From Bordetella genomosp. 13 (GTDB taxonomy: Bacteria; Pseudomonadota; Gammaproteobacteria; Burkholderiales; Burkholderiaceae_B): a DNA stretch of 64,000 bases. Below are positions 1 to 8,663 of the stretch, piece after piece. Both the position numbers and the translations under genes were made by a program. The notes below the pieces were generated by a model that saw nothing but the letters and a program-made list of their open reading frames with translations, was not told the DNA's origin and ran no database searches. Location: positions 4,774,001 through 4,838,000 of the forward strand of contig NZ_CP021111.1 of assembly GCF_002119665.1 (NCBI RefSeq), read 5' to 3'. Within the stretch, counting starts at the first letter, position 1, and each line of letters opens with the position of its first letter.

Positions 1-68
1 ATCGGGCGGCGGACGGCCTCATTCCCGTTTCGACGTGCGGGGTCGCGCGTCATCTCGAGGCTCTACTC

Positions 69-2117
69 ATGACTTCCCGTTTCATCCGGCGCTATGCCGG
101 CGCTTTGGCCTGTACCGCCCCGCTGGCGGCCCTGGCCCAGACGGCCGCTCCGGCCTCTTCCGCCGCCCCCCAGCTCGACACCATCACCGTCACCGCCTCG
201 CGCGTGCCCACCGACGGCCGCGCCCAACCCGTGCCGGTGTCGGTCATCGACGCGGCCGACATCGCGGCCAGCAGCGCGCGGACCCTGCAGGACCTGCTGT
301 CCACGCAGGGCAGCGTGCACCTGATCAACAACACGGGTTCCAGCGACAACGCCATCGTCGACCTGCGCGGCTTCGGACTGACCGGCGCCAGCAACACGCT
401 GATCCTGATCGACGGCATCAAGCAGAACGACAACGACCTGTCGGCCCCCTCGCTGGGCACCATCCCGCTGGGCCAGATCGAGCGCATCGAGATCGTGCGC
501 GGCAGCGGCGCGGTGCAGTACGGCGGCGGCGCCACGGGCGGCGTGGTCAACATCATCACGCGCCAGGGCTTCGATCGTCCGGTGGACGCCCGCGCCACCT
601 TCTCCATCGGCAACTATGGGCTGCGTCAGACCGATGCCAGCGTGCAGATGAACAACGGCAAGGTCGGCGTAGAGGCCTGGGGCCAGAAGCTCGACACGGA
701 CAACTACCGCGACAACAACAAGGAACGCCGCGCGGGCGGCGGCGGCGCGCTGACCTTCCGCCACGACACGGGGTCTATCCGCCTGTACGCGCGCACCACC
801 AGCCAGAAGCTGGGCCTGCCCGGCCCGCGCGCGGTGGACCCGAGCACCGGCCTGAACCAGTTCGAGGACGATCCTCGCGGCGCGACTTACGAAGACGACT
901 ACGTCAAGAGCCGCACCGACGCGTTCGGCCTGCAGATGCGGCAGCAGATCGGCCGCGGCACGCTGTACGCCGAGCTGAGCCAGCGCGACAAGGACCTGGA
1001 CGGCTTCAGCGACGACGGCTTCGGCGAGACCCTGCGCGACCAGCAGCTGCGCGAGACCACCGGCAGCCTGCGCTACCAGTTGCCGTTCGACGGAGGCCAC
1101 AGCGTGGTGGCGGGCGTCGACGGGCTGTACAGCCGCACCAACGCCACCACCTCGCCCTGGTACGACGTGGACCAGACCTCGCTGTCGCGCCAGCGCCAGC
1201 ACGCCGTGTTCGCCGAAGGCACGCTGCGCGCCGCGCCGGGCACCACCATCACGCTCGGCGGCCGGCGGCAGTACGCCGCCAGCGACCTGGACGTGCTGTC
1301 CGGCTCGAACACCTCTTCGGACACCAGCCGGCACCTGAGCGCGTGGCAGCTGGGCGCGCGCCAGGACCTGGCCGCGGGCTTCAGCGCCTATGGCAAGATC
1401 GGCCGCAGCTTCCGCCTGCCCAACGCCGACGAACTGCTGTCGGTGGATACGCCGCTGCGGCCGCAGACGTCCACCGACAAGGAACTTGGCGTGCTGTGGG
1501 CGCAGGGCGCCTCCAGCGCGCGCCTGGCGTGGTTCCACTACGACCTGAAGAACGAGATCCAGTACAACCCGCTGGCCGACGGCGCGTTCGGGCCGGGCTC
1601 GGGCGCCAACGTCAACCTGTCGCCCACGCGCCGCCAGGGCATCGAACTGGAAGGCCGCTGGGCCGTCACGCCCCGCATCACGCTGGACGGCAACGTGACC
1701 TGGATGCAGGCCGAATTCCGCTCGGGCACCTATCTGGGCGTGGACCTGCGCGGCAACAGCGTGCCGCTGGTGCCGGAATGGCTGGCCAATGCCGGCGTCA
1801 CGTGGCGCCCCACGGACGCGCTGTTCCTCGGCGTGTCGGCACAGTACGTGGGCAGCTCGCGCATGGACAACGACCAGGCCAACCAGTTCTCCACCAAGAT
1901 CGACGACTACGTGCTGTTCAATGCCAAGGCCGGCTACCGCTTCACGCCGAACATCGAAGGCACGCTGGCCGTGACCAACCTGTTCGACAAGGAATACGCC
2001 ACCTACGGCATCCGCGGCGCGGACTCGTCCTTCCAGTACCTGGGCCCCACGGCGCGCTATAACCTGTACCCGGGCATGGGACGCAGCGTGGTGGCAACGC
2101 TGACCGTGCGATATTGA
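69..2117 (+). CDS. TonB-dependent outer membrane receptor, BtuB-like
   Basis: 682-residue outer membrane receptor, probably for cobalamin or a similar corrinoid. A signal peptide (about residues 1-23, ending ALAQ) is followed by a TonB box (DTITVTASR, about 36-44), a plug domain with the typical GGVVNIIT signature near residue 160, and a beta-barrel ending in a C-terminal aromatic residue (TVRY), as barrel proteins do. Length is normal for the family. The next gene encodes a BtuF-like periplasmic binding protein, which is the reason for preferring a vitamin B12-type substrate over a siderophore. The plug alone does not fix the ligand, so a siderophore or heme receptor remains possible. No cobalamin riboswitch can be judged because only 68 bases lie upstream. 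Confidence 0.85.
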   Translation: MTSRFIRRYAGALACTAPLAALAQTAAPASSAAPQLDTITVTASRVPTDGRAQPVPVSVIDAADIAASSARTLQDLLSTQGSVHLINNTGSSDNAIVDLRGFGLTGASNTLILIDGIKQNDNDLSAPSLGTIPLGQIERIEIVRGSGAVQYGGGATGGVVNIITRQGFDRPVDARATFSIGNYGLRQTDASVQMNNGKVGVEAWGQKLDTDNYRDNNKERRAGGGGALTFRHDTGSIRLYARTTSQKLGLPGPRAVDPSTGLNQFEDDPRGATYEDDYVKSRTDAFGLQMRQQIGRGTLYAELSQRDKDLDGFSDDGFGETLRDQQLRETTGSLRYQLPFDGGHSVVAGVDGLYSRTNATTSPWYDVDQTSLSRQRQHAVFAEGTLRAAPGTTITLGGRRQYAASDLDVLSGSNTSSDTSRHLSAWQLGARQDLAAGFSAYGKIGRSFRLPNADELLSVDTPLRPQTSTDKELGVLWAQGASSARLAWFHYDLKNEIQYNPLADGAFGPGSGANVNLSPTRRQGIELEGRWAVTPRITLDGNVTWMQAEFRSGTYLGVDLRGNSVPLVPEWLANAGVTWRPTDALFLGVSAQYVGSSRMDNDQANQFSTKIDDYVLFNAKAGYRFTPNIEGTLAVTNLFDKEYATYGIRGADSSFQYLGPTARYNLYPGMGRSVVATLTVRY

Positions 2118-2182
2118 CGGACGCGCGCATCTCGCGCGAAACGAGGCGGGATACGTTGCGGGATACGGAGGACGCTGAAGCG

Positions 2183-3235
2183 ATGAAGCCAGGCCGTACG
2201 CCGCCCCTCAGGCGGCAGCCCCTCAGCCGGGAATGGCACGCGGCGCTGCCGCGGCCACTGCGCGCGTCGCCGCCGCCGGCCGGTCCACGCGCGCGCCGGG
2301 CGGCGGCAACCTGGGCGGCGGCCGCGGCGGCCGCGCTTTGCTCGTCCCTCGGGCTGGCCGGCAGTGACCCCGCGTCCGCCCATCCCGCGCAACCGGCATC
2401 CGCAGCGCCGCAGAACGCCGCCCCGATTCACGTCCGCGACGACGCCGGCCACACGGTCGAACTGCCCGCCCCCGCCAGGCGGGCCGTCGTGCTCGCTCCG
2501 CACGCCGTCGAATTGGCGTACGAGGCCGGCGCGGGCGCCTACGTGGTCGGCTCCGTACCGGGCAGCGACTATCCTCCGGAAGCGCACTTGCTGCCGCAGG
2601 TGGGCGACGGCCTGCGTCCCGACCCCGAGCGCGTCGCGGCACTGCGCCCGGACCTGCTGATAGCCTGGCAAGCCGGCGCGCTGCGCACGCTGGCCCCCGT
2701 GCTGCAGGCCCACGCGCTTCCCGTTTACTACAGCGACCCGCGAACGCTGGACGACATCCCCATCGCGCTGGAGCGATTCGGCGCGCTGTTCGGCACGCAG
2801 GACGTCGCGAACCGCCGCGCGCAGGACCTGCGCGAGCGCCTGGACGCGCTGACTCGACGCTACGCAACCCGCGCGCCGCTGCGCGTTTTCGTGCAGGCGG
2901 GCGCCAACCCGCTGTACGCGCTGGGCGACGCCGGCATCATCGGCGACGTGCTGCGCCGCTGCGGCGCCGTCAACGTGTTCGCCGACCAGGCGCGCGCGGC
3001 GCTGCAGGTTTCCGTGGAAAGCGTGCTGGCGCGCCGTCCGGATGCCATCGTGGCGGGCGCATCCGACGCCGCCGAGGCCGCCGAACTGCGGCGCATGTGG
3101 CAGGGCACCGGCAGCGCCGCCGCGCAGCGCGGGCACTTGTACACCCTGGATGCGGACGCCCTGTACCGGCCCACGGGCCGGCTGGTGGACGCCGCCGAGC
3201 AACTGTGCGCGCAGCTCGACGCGATCCGCCCGTAG
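2183..3235 (+). CDS. Periplasmic cobalamin-type binding protein, BtuF-like
   Basis: 350-residue class III periplasmic binding protein that would hand a corrinoid from the outer membrane receptor to an inner membrane ABC importer. After an arginine-rich N-terminus and hydrophobic segment (signal-like), the fold shows features shared with BtuF: SDYPPEA, LLIAWQAG, a RVFVQAG strand and the SVESVLARRPDAIV helix-strand. The ATG at 2183 is chosen because GGAGG lies 11 bases upstream. An in-frame TTG at 2114 overlaps the receptor stop codon but has no ribosome site. It is probably co-transcribed with the receptor. No BtuC or BtuD genes follow, so the permease and ATPase must be elsewhere. Heme or siderophore binding cannot be excluded. 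Confidence 0.75.
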   Translation: MKPGRTPPLRRQPLSREWHAALPRPLRASPPPAGPRARRAAATWAAAAAAALCSSLGLAGSDPASAHPAQPASAAPQNAAPIHVRDDAGHTVELPAPARRAVVLAPHAVELAYEAGAGAYVVGSVPGSDYPPEAHLLPQVGDGLRPDPERVAALRPDLLIAWQAGALRTLAPVLQAHALPVYYSDPRTLDDIPIALERFGALFGTQDVANRRAQDLRERLDALTRRYATRAPLRVFVQAGANPLYALGDAGIIGDVLRRCGAVNVFADQARAALQVSVESVLARRPDAIVAGASDAAEAAELRRMWQGTGSAAAQRGHLYTLDADALYRPTGRLVDAAEQLCAQLDAIRP

Positions 3236-3329
3236 CGGCCGGTCGTGGCGCGGTGGTCTATGATGGAGGACTACTGAACCGAAGCGCGCCGGCCGCCTAC
3301 GCCAGGCCGCCGCGCCCCTTTTGCGCACC

Positions 3330-4136
3330 ATGACCACCGCAGACACTCTCTCCATCGCCGGCCGCGAGTACGCCTCGCGCCTCATCGTGGGCACCGGCAA
3401 GTACAAGGACTTCGAACAGACCCGTGCCGCGCTGGATGCCAGCGGCGCGCAGATCGTCACCGTGGCCATCCGCCGCACCAACCTGGGCCAGAACCCGGGC
3501 GAGCCGAACCTGCTGGATTACGTGCCGCCCTCGAAGTTCACGCTGCTGCCCAATACGGCCGGCTGCTTCACCGCCGACGATGCCGTGCGCACGCTGCGCC
3601 TGGCGCGCGAACTGCTGGACGGCCACGACCTGGTCAAGCTGGAAGTGCTGGGCGATCCGCAGACCCTGTTCCCCAACATGCCCGAGACCCTGAAGGCCAC
3701 CAAGACCCTGGTGGACGAGGGCTTCAAGGTCATGGTGTATTGCGCGGACGACCCCATCCAGGCGCGCATGCTCGAAGACCTGGGCGCCGTCGCCATCATG
3801 CCGCTGGCCTCGCTCATCGGTTCCGGCATGGGCATCCTCAATCCCTGGAACCTGCGCCTCATCATCGACCAGGCGCGCGTGCCGGTGCTGGTGGACGCGG
3901 GCGTGGGCACGGCATCCGACGCGGCCATCGCCATGGAGCTGGGCTGCGACGGCGTGCTGATGAACAGCGCCATTGCCCATGCGCAGGACCCGGTGCGCAT
4001 GGCCGGCGCCATGAAGAAGGCCATCGAAGCGGGCCGCGACGCCTTCCTGGCCGGACGCATGCCCAGGAAGCTCTACAGCGCCATTCCCAGTTCGCCCACC
4101 GAAGGGCTGATCAGCGCCAAGTCGACCAAGCAATGA
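3330..4136 (+). CDS. thiG: Thiazole synthase ThiG
   Basis: 268-residue TIM-barrel enzyme that forms the thiazole phosphate ring of thiamine from deoxyxylulose phosphate, dehydroglycine or glycine imine, and ThiS thiocarboxylate. The Schiff-base lysine lies in the VKLEVLGD motif (K103) with E105 beside it. The phosphate-binding loops [10 protein letters not shown] and [11 protein letters not shown] are intact. The ATG at 3330 is preferred to an in-frame TTG at 3321. Its stop codon overlaps the start of thiD (ATGA), so the two are translationally coupled. The sulfur carrier ThiS and ThiO/ThiH are not in the window. The 94-base upstream gap shows no TPP riboswitch that I can recognise. Confidence 0.95.
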   Translation: MTTADTLSIAGREYASRLIVGTGKYKDFEQTRAALDASGAQIVTVAIRRTNLGQNPGEPNLLDYVPPSKFTLLPNTAGCFTADDAVRTLRLARELLDGHDLVKLEVLGDPQTLFPNMPETLKATKTLVDEGFKVMVYCADDPIQARMLEDLGAVAIMPLASLIGSGMGILNPWNLRLIIDQARVPVLVDAGVGTASDAAIAMELGCDGVLMNSAIAHAQDPVRMAGAMKKAIEAGRDAFLAGRMPRKLYSAIPSSPTEGLISAKSTKQ

Positions 4137-4957
4137 ACTCGCCCAAGCGCATTCCGAACGCGCTGTCCATCGCCGGCGTGGATCCCTCCGGCGGGGCCGG
4201 CGTACTGGCCGACGTCAAGACCATGAGCGCCCTGGGCGCCTATGGCTGCGCCGTGGTCGCCGCCCTCACCGCCCAGAACACGCAAGGCGTCACCGGCATC
4301 TCGGCGGTGCCGGCCGCCTTCGTGGCGCAGCAGATCGACACGCTGTTCGCGGACGTGCGCATCGACGCGGTGAAGATAGGCATGCTGGGCCAGCAGCCCG
4401 TCATCACGGCCGTGGCCGAGCGGCTGGCCCACTGGAACCCTCCGCACCTGGTGGTGGATCCCGTCATGGTGGCCAAGAGCGGCGACCTGCTGCTAGAGCG
4501 CGAAGCCGTCGGCGCCATGCGCGAGGCGCTGCTGCCGCTTACCACCCTGCTCACGCCCAACCTGCCCGAGGCGGGCGTGCTGCTCGAAGAGCGTCCGGTG
4601 GAAACCCTGAAGGAGATGCGGCGCGTGGCCGAACGGCTGCGCAATCGCATGGCCCATTCCGGGCACCGCTGGGTGATGCTCAAGGGCGGCCACCTGCCCG
4701 GCGAGGACGCCATCGACCTGCTGCACGACGGCGACCGCATGATCGAACTGACGGCGCATCGCCTGGACACGCGCAATACCCACGGCACCGGCTGCACCCT
4801 GTCGGCCGCCCTGGCCGCGCTGTTGCCGCAGTGCCCGGACGTGCCCGACGCGGCCCGCCGCGCCAAGGCTTATCTCAGCGAGGCCATCCGCCACGCCGAC
4901 CGCCTGGACGCCGGCTCGGGCCACGGTCCGGTGCACCATTTCCACGGGTGGTGGTAA
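4133..4957 (+). CDS. thiD: Hydroxymethylpyrimidine (phosphate) kinase ThiD
   Basis: 274-residue ribokinase-fold enzyme that phosphorylates HMP and then HMP-phosphate for coupling to the thiazole made by ThiG. The substrate loop [13 protein letters not shown] near the N-terminus and the anion-hole motif [13 protein letters not shown] with C221 are present. Length is normal for a stand-alone ThiD with no ThiE fusion. It starts inside the thiG stop codon, forming a two-gene thiamine operon. A 63-base gap separates it from pcm. Confidence 0.95.
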   Translation: MNSPKRIPNALSIAGVDPSGGAGVLADVKTMSALGAYGCAVVAALTAQNTQGVTGISAVPAAFVAQQIDTLFADVRIDAVKIGMLGQQPVITAVAERLAHWNPPHLVVDPVMVAKSGDLLLEREAVGAMREALLPLTTLLTPNLPEAGVLLEERPVETLKEMRRVAERLRNRMAHSGHRWVMLKGGHLPGEDAIDLLHDGDRMIELTAHRLDTRNTHGTGCTLSAALAALLPQCPDVPDAARRAKAYLSEAIRHADRLDAGSGHGPVHHFHGWW

Positions 4958-5020
4958 CGGCAAGCCGGCCGGTACTACAATGGCCCGCGATATTCACCCC
5001 CGGTTTCAAGCCTCACAGTC

Positions 5021-5701
5021 ATGAACGCCTCAACCCTGCCCGACGTAGAACGCGCCCGCTTCAACATGGTGGAACAGCAGATCCGCCCCTGGGACGTCCT
5101 CGACTCCAAGGTTCTCGATGCCCTGTTCGCCGTCCGCCGCGAACAGTTCGTGCCGCCGGCGCTGCGCGCCCTGGCGTTTTCCGACATCGAGATCCCCCTC
5201 GAGATCAACGCGGTGGACACGCGCGAAACCATGCTGCCGCCCAAGGTGGAAGCCCGCCTGGCCCAGGAGCTGCGCCTGCAGCCCACCGACTGCGTGCTCG
5301 AGATCGGCACCGGCTCGGGCTACCAGGCCGCCCTGCTGGGCCACCTGGCCCAGCAGGTCACCTCGGTCGAGATCGACAGCCGCCTGGTGGCCTTCGCGCA
5401 GCAGAACCTGCAGCTGAACAACGTCACCAACGTCAAGGTCGAAACGGGCGACGGCCGCAACGGCTGGGGCTCCACCGAGTTCGACGCCATCCTGGTCACC
5501 GGGTCGGTGCCCTCGGTGCCCGACGCGCTGAAGTACCAGCTGCGCGTGGGCGGCCGCATGGTCGTCGTGGTCGGGCAAGCCCCCGTGATGACCGCCTGTC
5601 GCATCACCCGCACCACCGCCGCCAGCTTCGAAACCGTCAACCTGTTCGAGACCATGGTCAAGCCGCTGCGCGGCACCGCCGTGTCGCAGTTCAAGTTCTG
5701 A
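5021..5701 (+). CDS. pcm: Protein-L-isoaspartate O-methyltransferase family protein
   Basis: 226-residue SAM-dependent methyltransferase that would initiate repair of isoaspartyl residues. Motif I (LEIGTGSGYQAALL) and the acidic ribose-binding end of strand 2 (VTSVEID) are clear. The N-terminal half shows the family pattern NMVEQQIRPWDVLD. Beta-proteobacterial members of this kind are often divergent from E. coli Pcm, so true isoaspartyl activity is likely but not proven. It lies three bases upstream of a tolC-like gene, an arrangement suggesting one transcript. Confidence 0.85.
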   Translation: MNASTLPDVERARFNMVEQQIRPWDVLDSKVLDALFAVRREQFVPPALRALAFSDIEIPLEINAVDTRETMLPPKVEARLAQELRLQPTDCVLEIGTGSGYQAALLGHLAQQVTSVEIDSRLVAFAQQNLQLNNVTNVKVETGDGRNGWGSTEFDAILVTGSVPSVPDALKYQLRVGGRMVVVVGQAPVMTACRITRTTAASFETVNLFETMVKPLRGTAVSQFKF

Positions 5702-5704
5702 CGC

Positions 5705-7033
5705 ATGCGCGCCTTCACGCTCGCGGCCATCCTGCTGACATGCGGCGCCGCCAGCGAAGGCGCCCGCGCGCAGGACCTGATGCAGATCTGGCGCCAGGCC
5801 CTGTCCAGCGATCCCGTCTACGCCTCGGCGCGCGCGGCCTACCGCGCGGGCCTCGAGCAATTGCCGCAGGCGCGTGCCGGCCTGCTGCCGGCCATCAGCG
5901 CCGAAGTGGGCGGCGCATACGAATCCACGCACTCCACCCGCGGCTTCACGGCTTATGACGGCACGCGCGGCACCTGGGCGCTGGTGCTGTCCCAGCCCCT
6001 GTTCGACTGGAGCCGCTGGCAGCGCTACGAGCAGTCGCAGCTGCAAGTGGCCGACGCCGAACTGCTGCTGCAGCAGTCCTTCCAGGACCTGCTGCTGCGG
6101 GTGGCCAACGCCTATTTCAACGTGCTGGCCGCGCAGGACACCTTGTCCGCCACCGAGGCCGAAAAGGCCGCCGTGTCCGAGCAGCTGGCGGCCGCGCAGC
6201 GCAATTTCGAACTGGGCAACTCCACCATCGCCGACAGCTACGAGGCGCGCGCCCGCTACGACCTGATCGTGGCACAGGAACTGGAGCAGCAGAACGCGCT
6301 CGAGGTGCGCCGCGACGAATTGGCGCAGATCATCGGCGAGCAGCCTGGCGCGCTGGCGGAACTGCCTTCCGGCATCGCCCTGCCCGCCCCCCAGCCCGCG
6401 CGCATGGAAGAATGGTCCAGCCAGGCCGAGTCGTCCGGCATCGAAGTGCTGCGCGCGCAGCTGCAGACGCGCATCGCCAGCCACGACATCCAGATCGCGC
6501 GCAGCGGCCATTACCCGTCGGTGAACCTGCGCGCCAGCAGCGGCAGCGCCTCGGACGCGCGCATGCGCGAGGGCAGCAGCGCCCCCGGCCGGCCCATCGA
6601 CAACAGCATCGGCGTCGTGGTGTCGATTCCGCTCTACTCGGGTGGAGGCGTCTCGTCCCAGGTGACCGAACGGGTGCAGCTAGAGCAGAAGGCCCGCCAG
6701 GACTACCTGGCATCGCGACGCCAGGCGGTGCAGTCCGCCCGCCGCTACTACAGCGGCGTCACATCGGGGCTGGCACGCATCCGCGCGCTCGAGGCGGGCG
6801 AGCGCTCCAGCCGCGACGCCGTGCAGGCCAACCGCATCGGGTACGAAGTGGGCGTGCGCATCAACCAGGACGTGCTGGATGCCCAGCAGCAGCTCTACGC
6901 CACGCAGCGCGATCTGGCACAGGCACGCTACGGCACGCTGCTGGACGGCCTGCGCCTGAAAGCGGCGAGCGGCATCCTCAGCGAATCCGACCTGGACGCG
7001 GTGAACCGGCTGCTGCGCCTGCCCGCGCTCTGA
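5705..7033 (+). CDS. tolC: TolC-family outer membrane channel protein
   Basis: 442-residue outer membrane efflux protein of the type I secretion/TolC family. A cleavable signal peptide (about residues 1-23, ending ARAQ) is followed by two tandem OEP repeats rich in alpha-helical coiled-coil heptads, with the expected YNVLAAQDTLS-like and RIGYEVGVRINQDVLDAQQ segments in repeats 1 and 2. It forms the trimeric tunnel used by tripartite exporters. No exporter genes adjoin it, so it probably acts as a general housekeeping TolC. It ends 17 bases from the convergent heptose adenylyltransferase gene. Confidence 0.9.
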   Translation: MRAFTLAAILLTCGAASEGARAQDLMQIWRQALSSDPVYASARAAYRAGLEQLPQARAGLLPAISAEVGGAYESTHSTRGFTAYDGTRGTWALVLSQPLFDWSRWQRYEQSQLQVADAELLLQQSFQDLLLRVANAYFNVLAAQDTLSATEAEKAAVSEQLAAAQRNFELGNSTIADSYEARARYDLIVAQELEQQNALEVRRDELAQIIGEQPGALAELPSGIALPAPQPARMEEWSSQAESSGIEVLRAQLQTRIASHDIQIARSGHYPSVNLRASSGSASDARMREGSSAPGRPIDNSIGVVVSIPLYSGGGVSSQVTERVQLEQKARQDYLASRRQAVQSARRYYSGVTSGLARIRALEAGERSSRDAVQANRIGYEVGVRINQDVLDAQQQLYATQRDLAQARYGTLLDGLRLKAASGILSESDLDAVNRLLRLPAL

Positions 7034-7050
7034 GGGACGCCGCGCCTCTC

Positions 7051-7533
7051 TCAATCCTGCTGGCGGATCTTTTTCACCAAGGCGGTGGTCGAGCGCTCGT
7101 GCTCGAAGGGGATGGCCACGGCCTTGCCGCCCCAGGTCTGCACCAGGCGCGTCTCGGGCAGTTTTGCCATGTCGTAGTCGCCGCCCTTGACGATGATGTC
7201 GGGCCGCAGTTCGCCGATCAGCGCTTCGGGGGTGTCCTCGTGGAACGAGGTCACCAGGTCGACGCATCCCAGCGCGGCCAGCAGCGCGGCGCGGTCTTCG
7301 GCCCGGTTCAGCGGGCGCTCGCTGCCCTTGCCGAGCCGGCGCACCGACTCGTCCGTATTCACCGCCACGATGAGCGTGGCCCCCAGCTGGGCGGCCTGAT
7401 CGAGATAGGTGGCGTGGCCGCGATGCAGGATGTCGAACACCCCGTTGGTGAATACCAGCGGACGGGGCAGATGCGCGGCGGCCGCGATGGCGGCCTCGCG
7501 CGACAGTATCTTGGAGTCGAAGCGAGCAGGCAT
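7051..7533 (-). CDS. rfaE2: D-glycero-beta-D-manno-heptose 1-phosphate adenylyltransferase
   Basis: 160-residue nucleotidyltransferase that converts heptose 1-phosphate to ADP-heptose for LPS inner core synthesis. It corresponds to the C-terminal domain of E. coli HldE. The cytidylyltransferase-type motif TNGVFDILHRGH (HxGH) is at about residues 29-40 and the C-terminal ERSTTALVKKI substrate loop is present. The kinase domain is absent, as is usual in beta-proteobacteria, where HldA is a separate gene. It is convergent with tolC. Confidence 0.92.
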   Translation of the reverse strand: MPARFDSKILSREAAIAAAAHLPRPLVFTNGVFDILHRGHATYLDQAAQLGATLIVAVNTDESVRRLGKGSERPLNRAEDRAALLAALGCVDLVTSFHEDTPEALIGELRPDIIVKGGDYDMAKLPETRLVQTWGGKAVAIPFEHERSTTALVKKIRQQD

Positions 7534-7589
7534 GCCCGCATTCTACGCGGCTGCGCGCGTCCACGGACGCGGCAGCGGCGTATGGCGCA

Positions 7590-8480
7590 TCAGCTGGCCA
7601 GGATGATGCCGCTGTCGCTTTCGTCCTTGCCGCCGCCGGGCATGCGCGCCATGACTTCCTTGCGGTAGCGGTTCAGGTCCTTCACCGTTTCGAAGTTGCG
7701 GTCCAGCAGCTTCGACATGATGTGCAGGATGCGGCTGGCCACGCGGTTCTCCCAGCCGTTGTCGAAACGGATCTGGGTGTCCAGCCAGCGCTCGAGCCAG
7801 CCCGGCTCGGGCAGGCGCGACTGCACGGTGTCGTTGGGGAACAGCGCCTTGTTCACGTGCAGGTTGGTCGGGTGCATGGCCTGGGCGGTGCGGCTGGCCG
7901 AGGCCATCAGCACGCCGATCTTGGCGAACGATTGGCGCGCGCTGACGCTGACCGACTCGCCGCGGTCATGCAGCGCACGGCGCATGTACTGAAGATAGGC
8001 GCCGGCGTGGCGCGCCTCGTCCTGCGCGATGGTCTTGTAGATGGCCTTGATGACGGGCTCGGTGTGCCAGTCGGCCGCGCAGCGGTACCAGTGGTTCAGA
8101 CGAATCTCGCCGCAGAAGTGCAGCATCAGCGTTTCCAGCTCGGGAGCCGGGTCGAACTCGAAGCGCACCTTGTGCAGTTCTTCTTCGGTCGGGACCAGGT
8201 CTGGCCGGAAGCGGCGCAGGTATTCGATCAATACCAGCGAGTGCTTCTGCTCTTCGAAAAACCAGACGGACATGAAGGCGCAGAAATCACTGTCGCCACG
8301 GTTGTCGCGCAGGAACATCTCGGTGGCCGGCAGTGCCGCCCACTCGGTGATGGCGTTCATCTTGATGGTCTGCGCCTGGTCTTCGGTCAGCTTGCTGCGG
8401 TCGAAGTCGCCCCAGGGGATGTCGGAAGCCATGTTCCACCGGACGGCTTCCATGGTCTTGAAAAGTTCAGGATAAAGCAT
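7590..8480 (-). CDS. Ferritin-like diiron protein (acyl-ACP desaturase-like)
   Basis: 296-residue helical protein with two diiron ligand sets: EEQKH after an upstream Glu (LPATEMF) in the first half, and DEARH after GEIRLNHWY in the second. That spacing fits the ferritin-like superfamily of oxidases and acyl-ACP desaturase-type enzymes. No signal peptide or membrane segments are visible. The substrate is unknown. An AAAGGG ribosome site lies seven bases before the ATG. A very good Pho box (TTGTCAT-TAAA-CTGTCAT) lies about 135 bases upstream on the same strand, suggesting induction by PhoB when phosphate is scarce. A lipid-modifying role would fit that, but this is inference. Confidence 0.7.
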   Translation of the reverse strand: MLYPELFKTMEAVRWNMASDIPWGDFDRSKLTEDQAQTIKMNAITEWAALPATEMFLRDNRGDSDFCAFMSVWFFEEQKHSLVLIEYLRRFRPDLVPTEEELHKVRFEFDPAPELETLMLHFCGEIRLNHWYRCAADWHTEPVIKAIYKTIAQDEARHAGAYLQYMRRALHDRGESVSVSARQSFAKIGVLMASASRTAQAMHPTNLHVNKALFPNDTVQSRLPEPGWLERWLDTQIRFDNGWENRVASRILHIMSKLLDRNFETVKDLNRYRKEVMARMPGGGKDESDSGIILAS

Positions 8481-8614
8481 GATGGGCCCTTTCTTGGGTT
8501 TCCGCTCTCAGTGTGGGCTCTGCGCCGCTCGGTGCATACGGACGCACCGACGGCGCACCGTACACAAGGCGATCTTAATAAGGTTCATTTATCGCCGCGT
8601 TACGAGAAACTGTA

Positions 8615-8632
8615 ATGACAGTTTAATGACAA
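8615..8632 (-). promoter_or_regulatory. Pho box (PhoB binding site)
   Basis: Read on the minus strand, two 7-base direct repeats TTGTCAT and CTGTCAT are separated by TAAA, which matches the classical PhoB box (CTGTCAT, four A/T-rich bases, CTGTCAT) at all but one position. It faces the diiron protein gene whose ATG is at 8480. A GATAAAT sequence downstream could serve as a -10 element, though spacing is long. phoB and phoR themselves are 4.4 kb away in the same window. Confidence 0.65.
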
Positions 8633-8663
8633 AACCATGACGGAACGTCTCCTGCGCTGAGTG

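Noticed and set aside
1..68. Possible cobalamin riboswitch before the BtuB-like receptor
   Set aside because: Only 68 bases are available and no B12-box-like sequence is visible in them.
3236..3329. TPP riboswitch before thiG
   Set aside because: The 94-base gap is too short and shows no recognisable thi-box motif.
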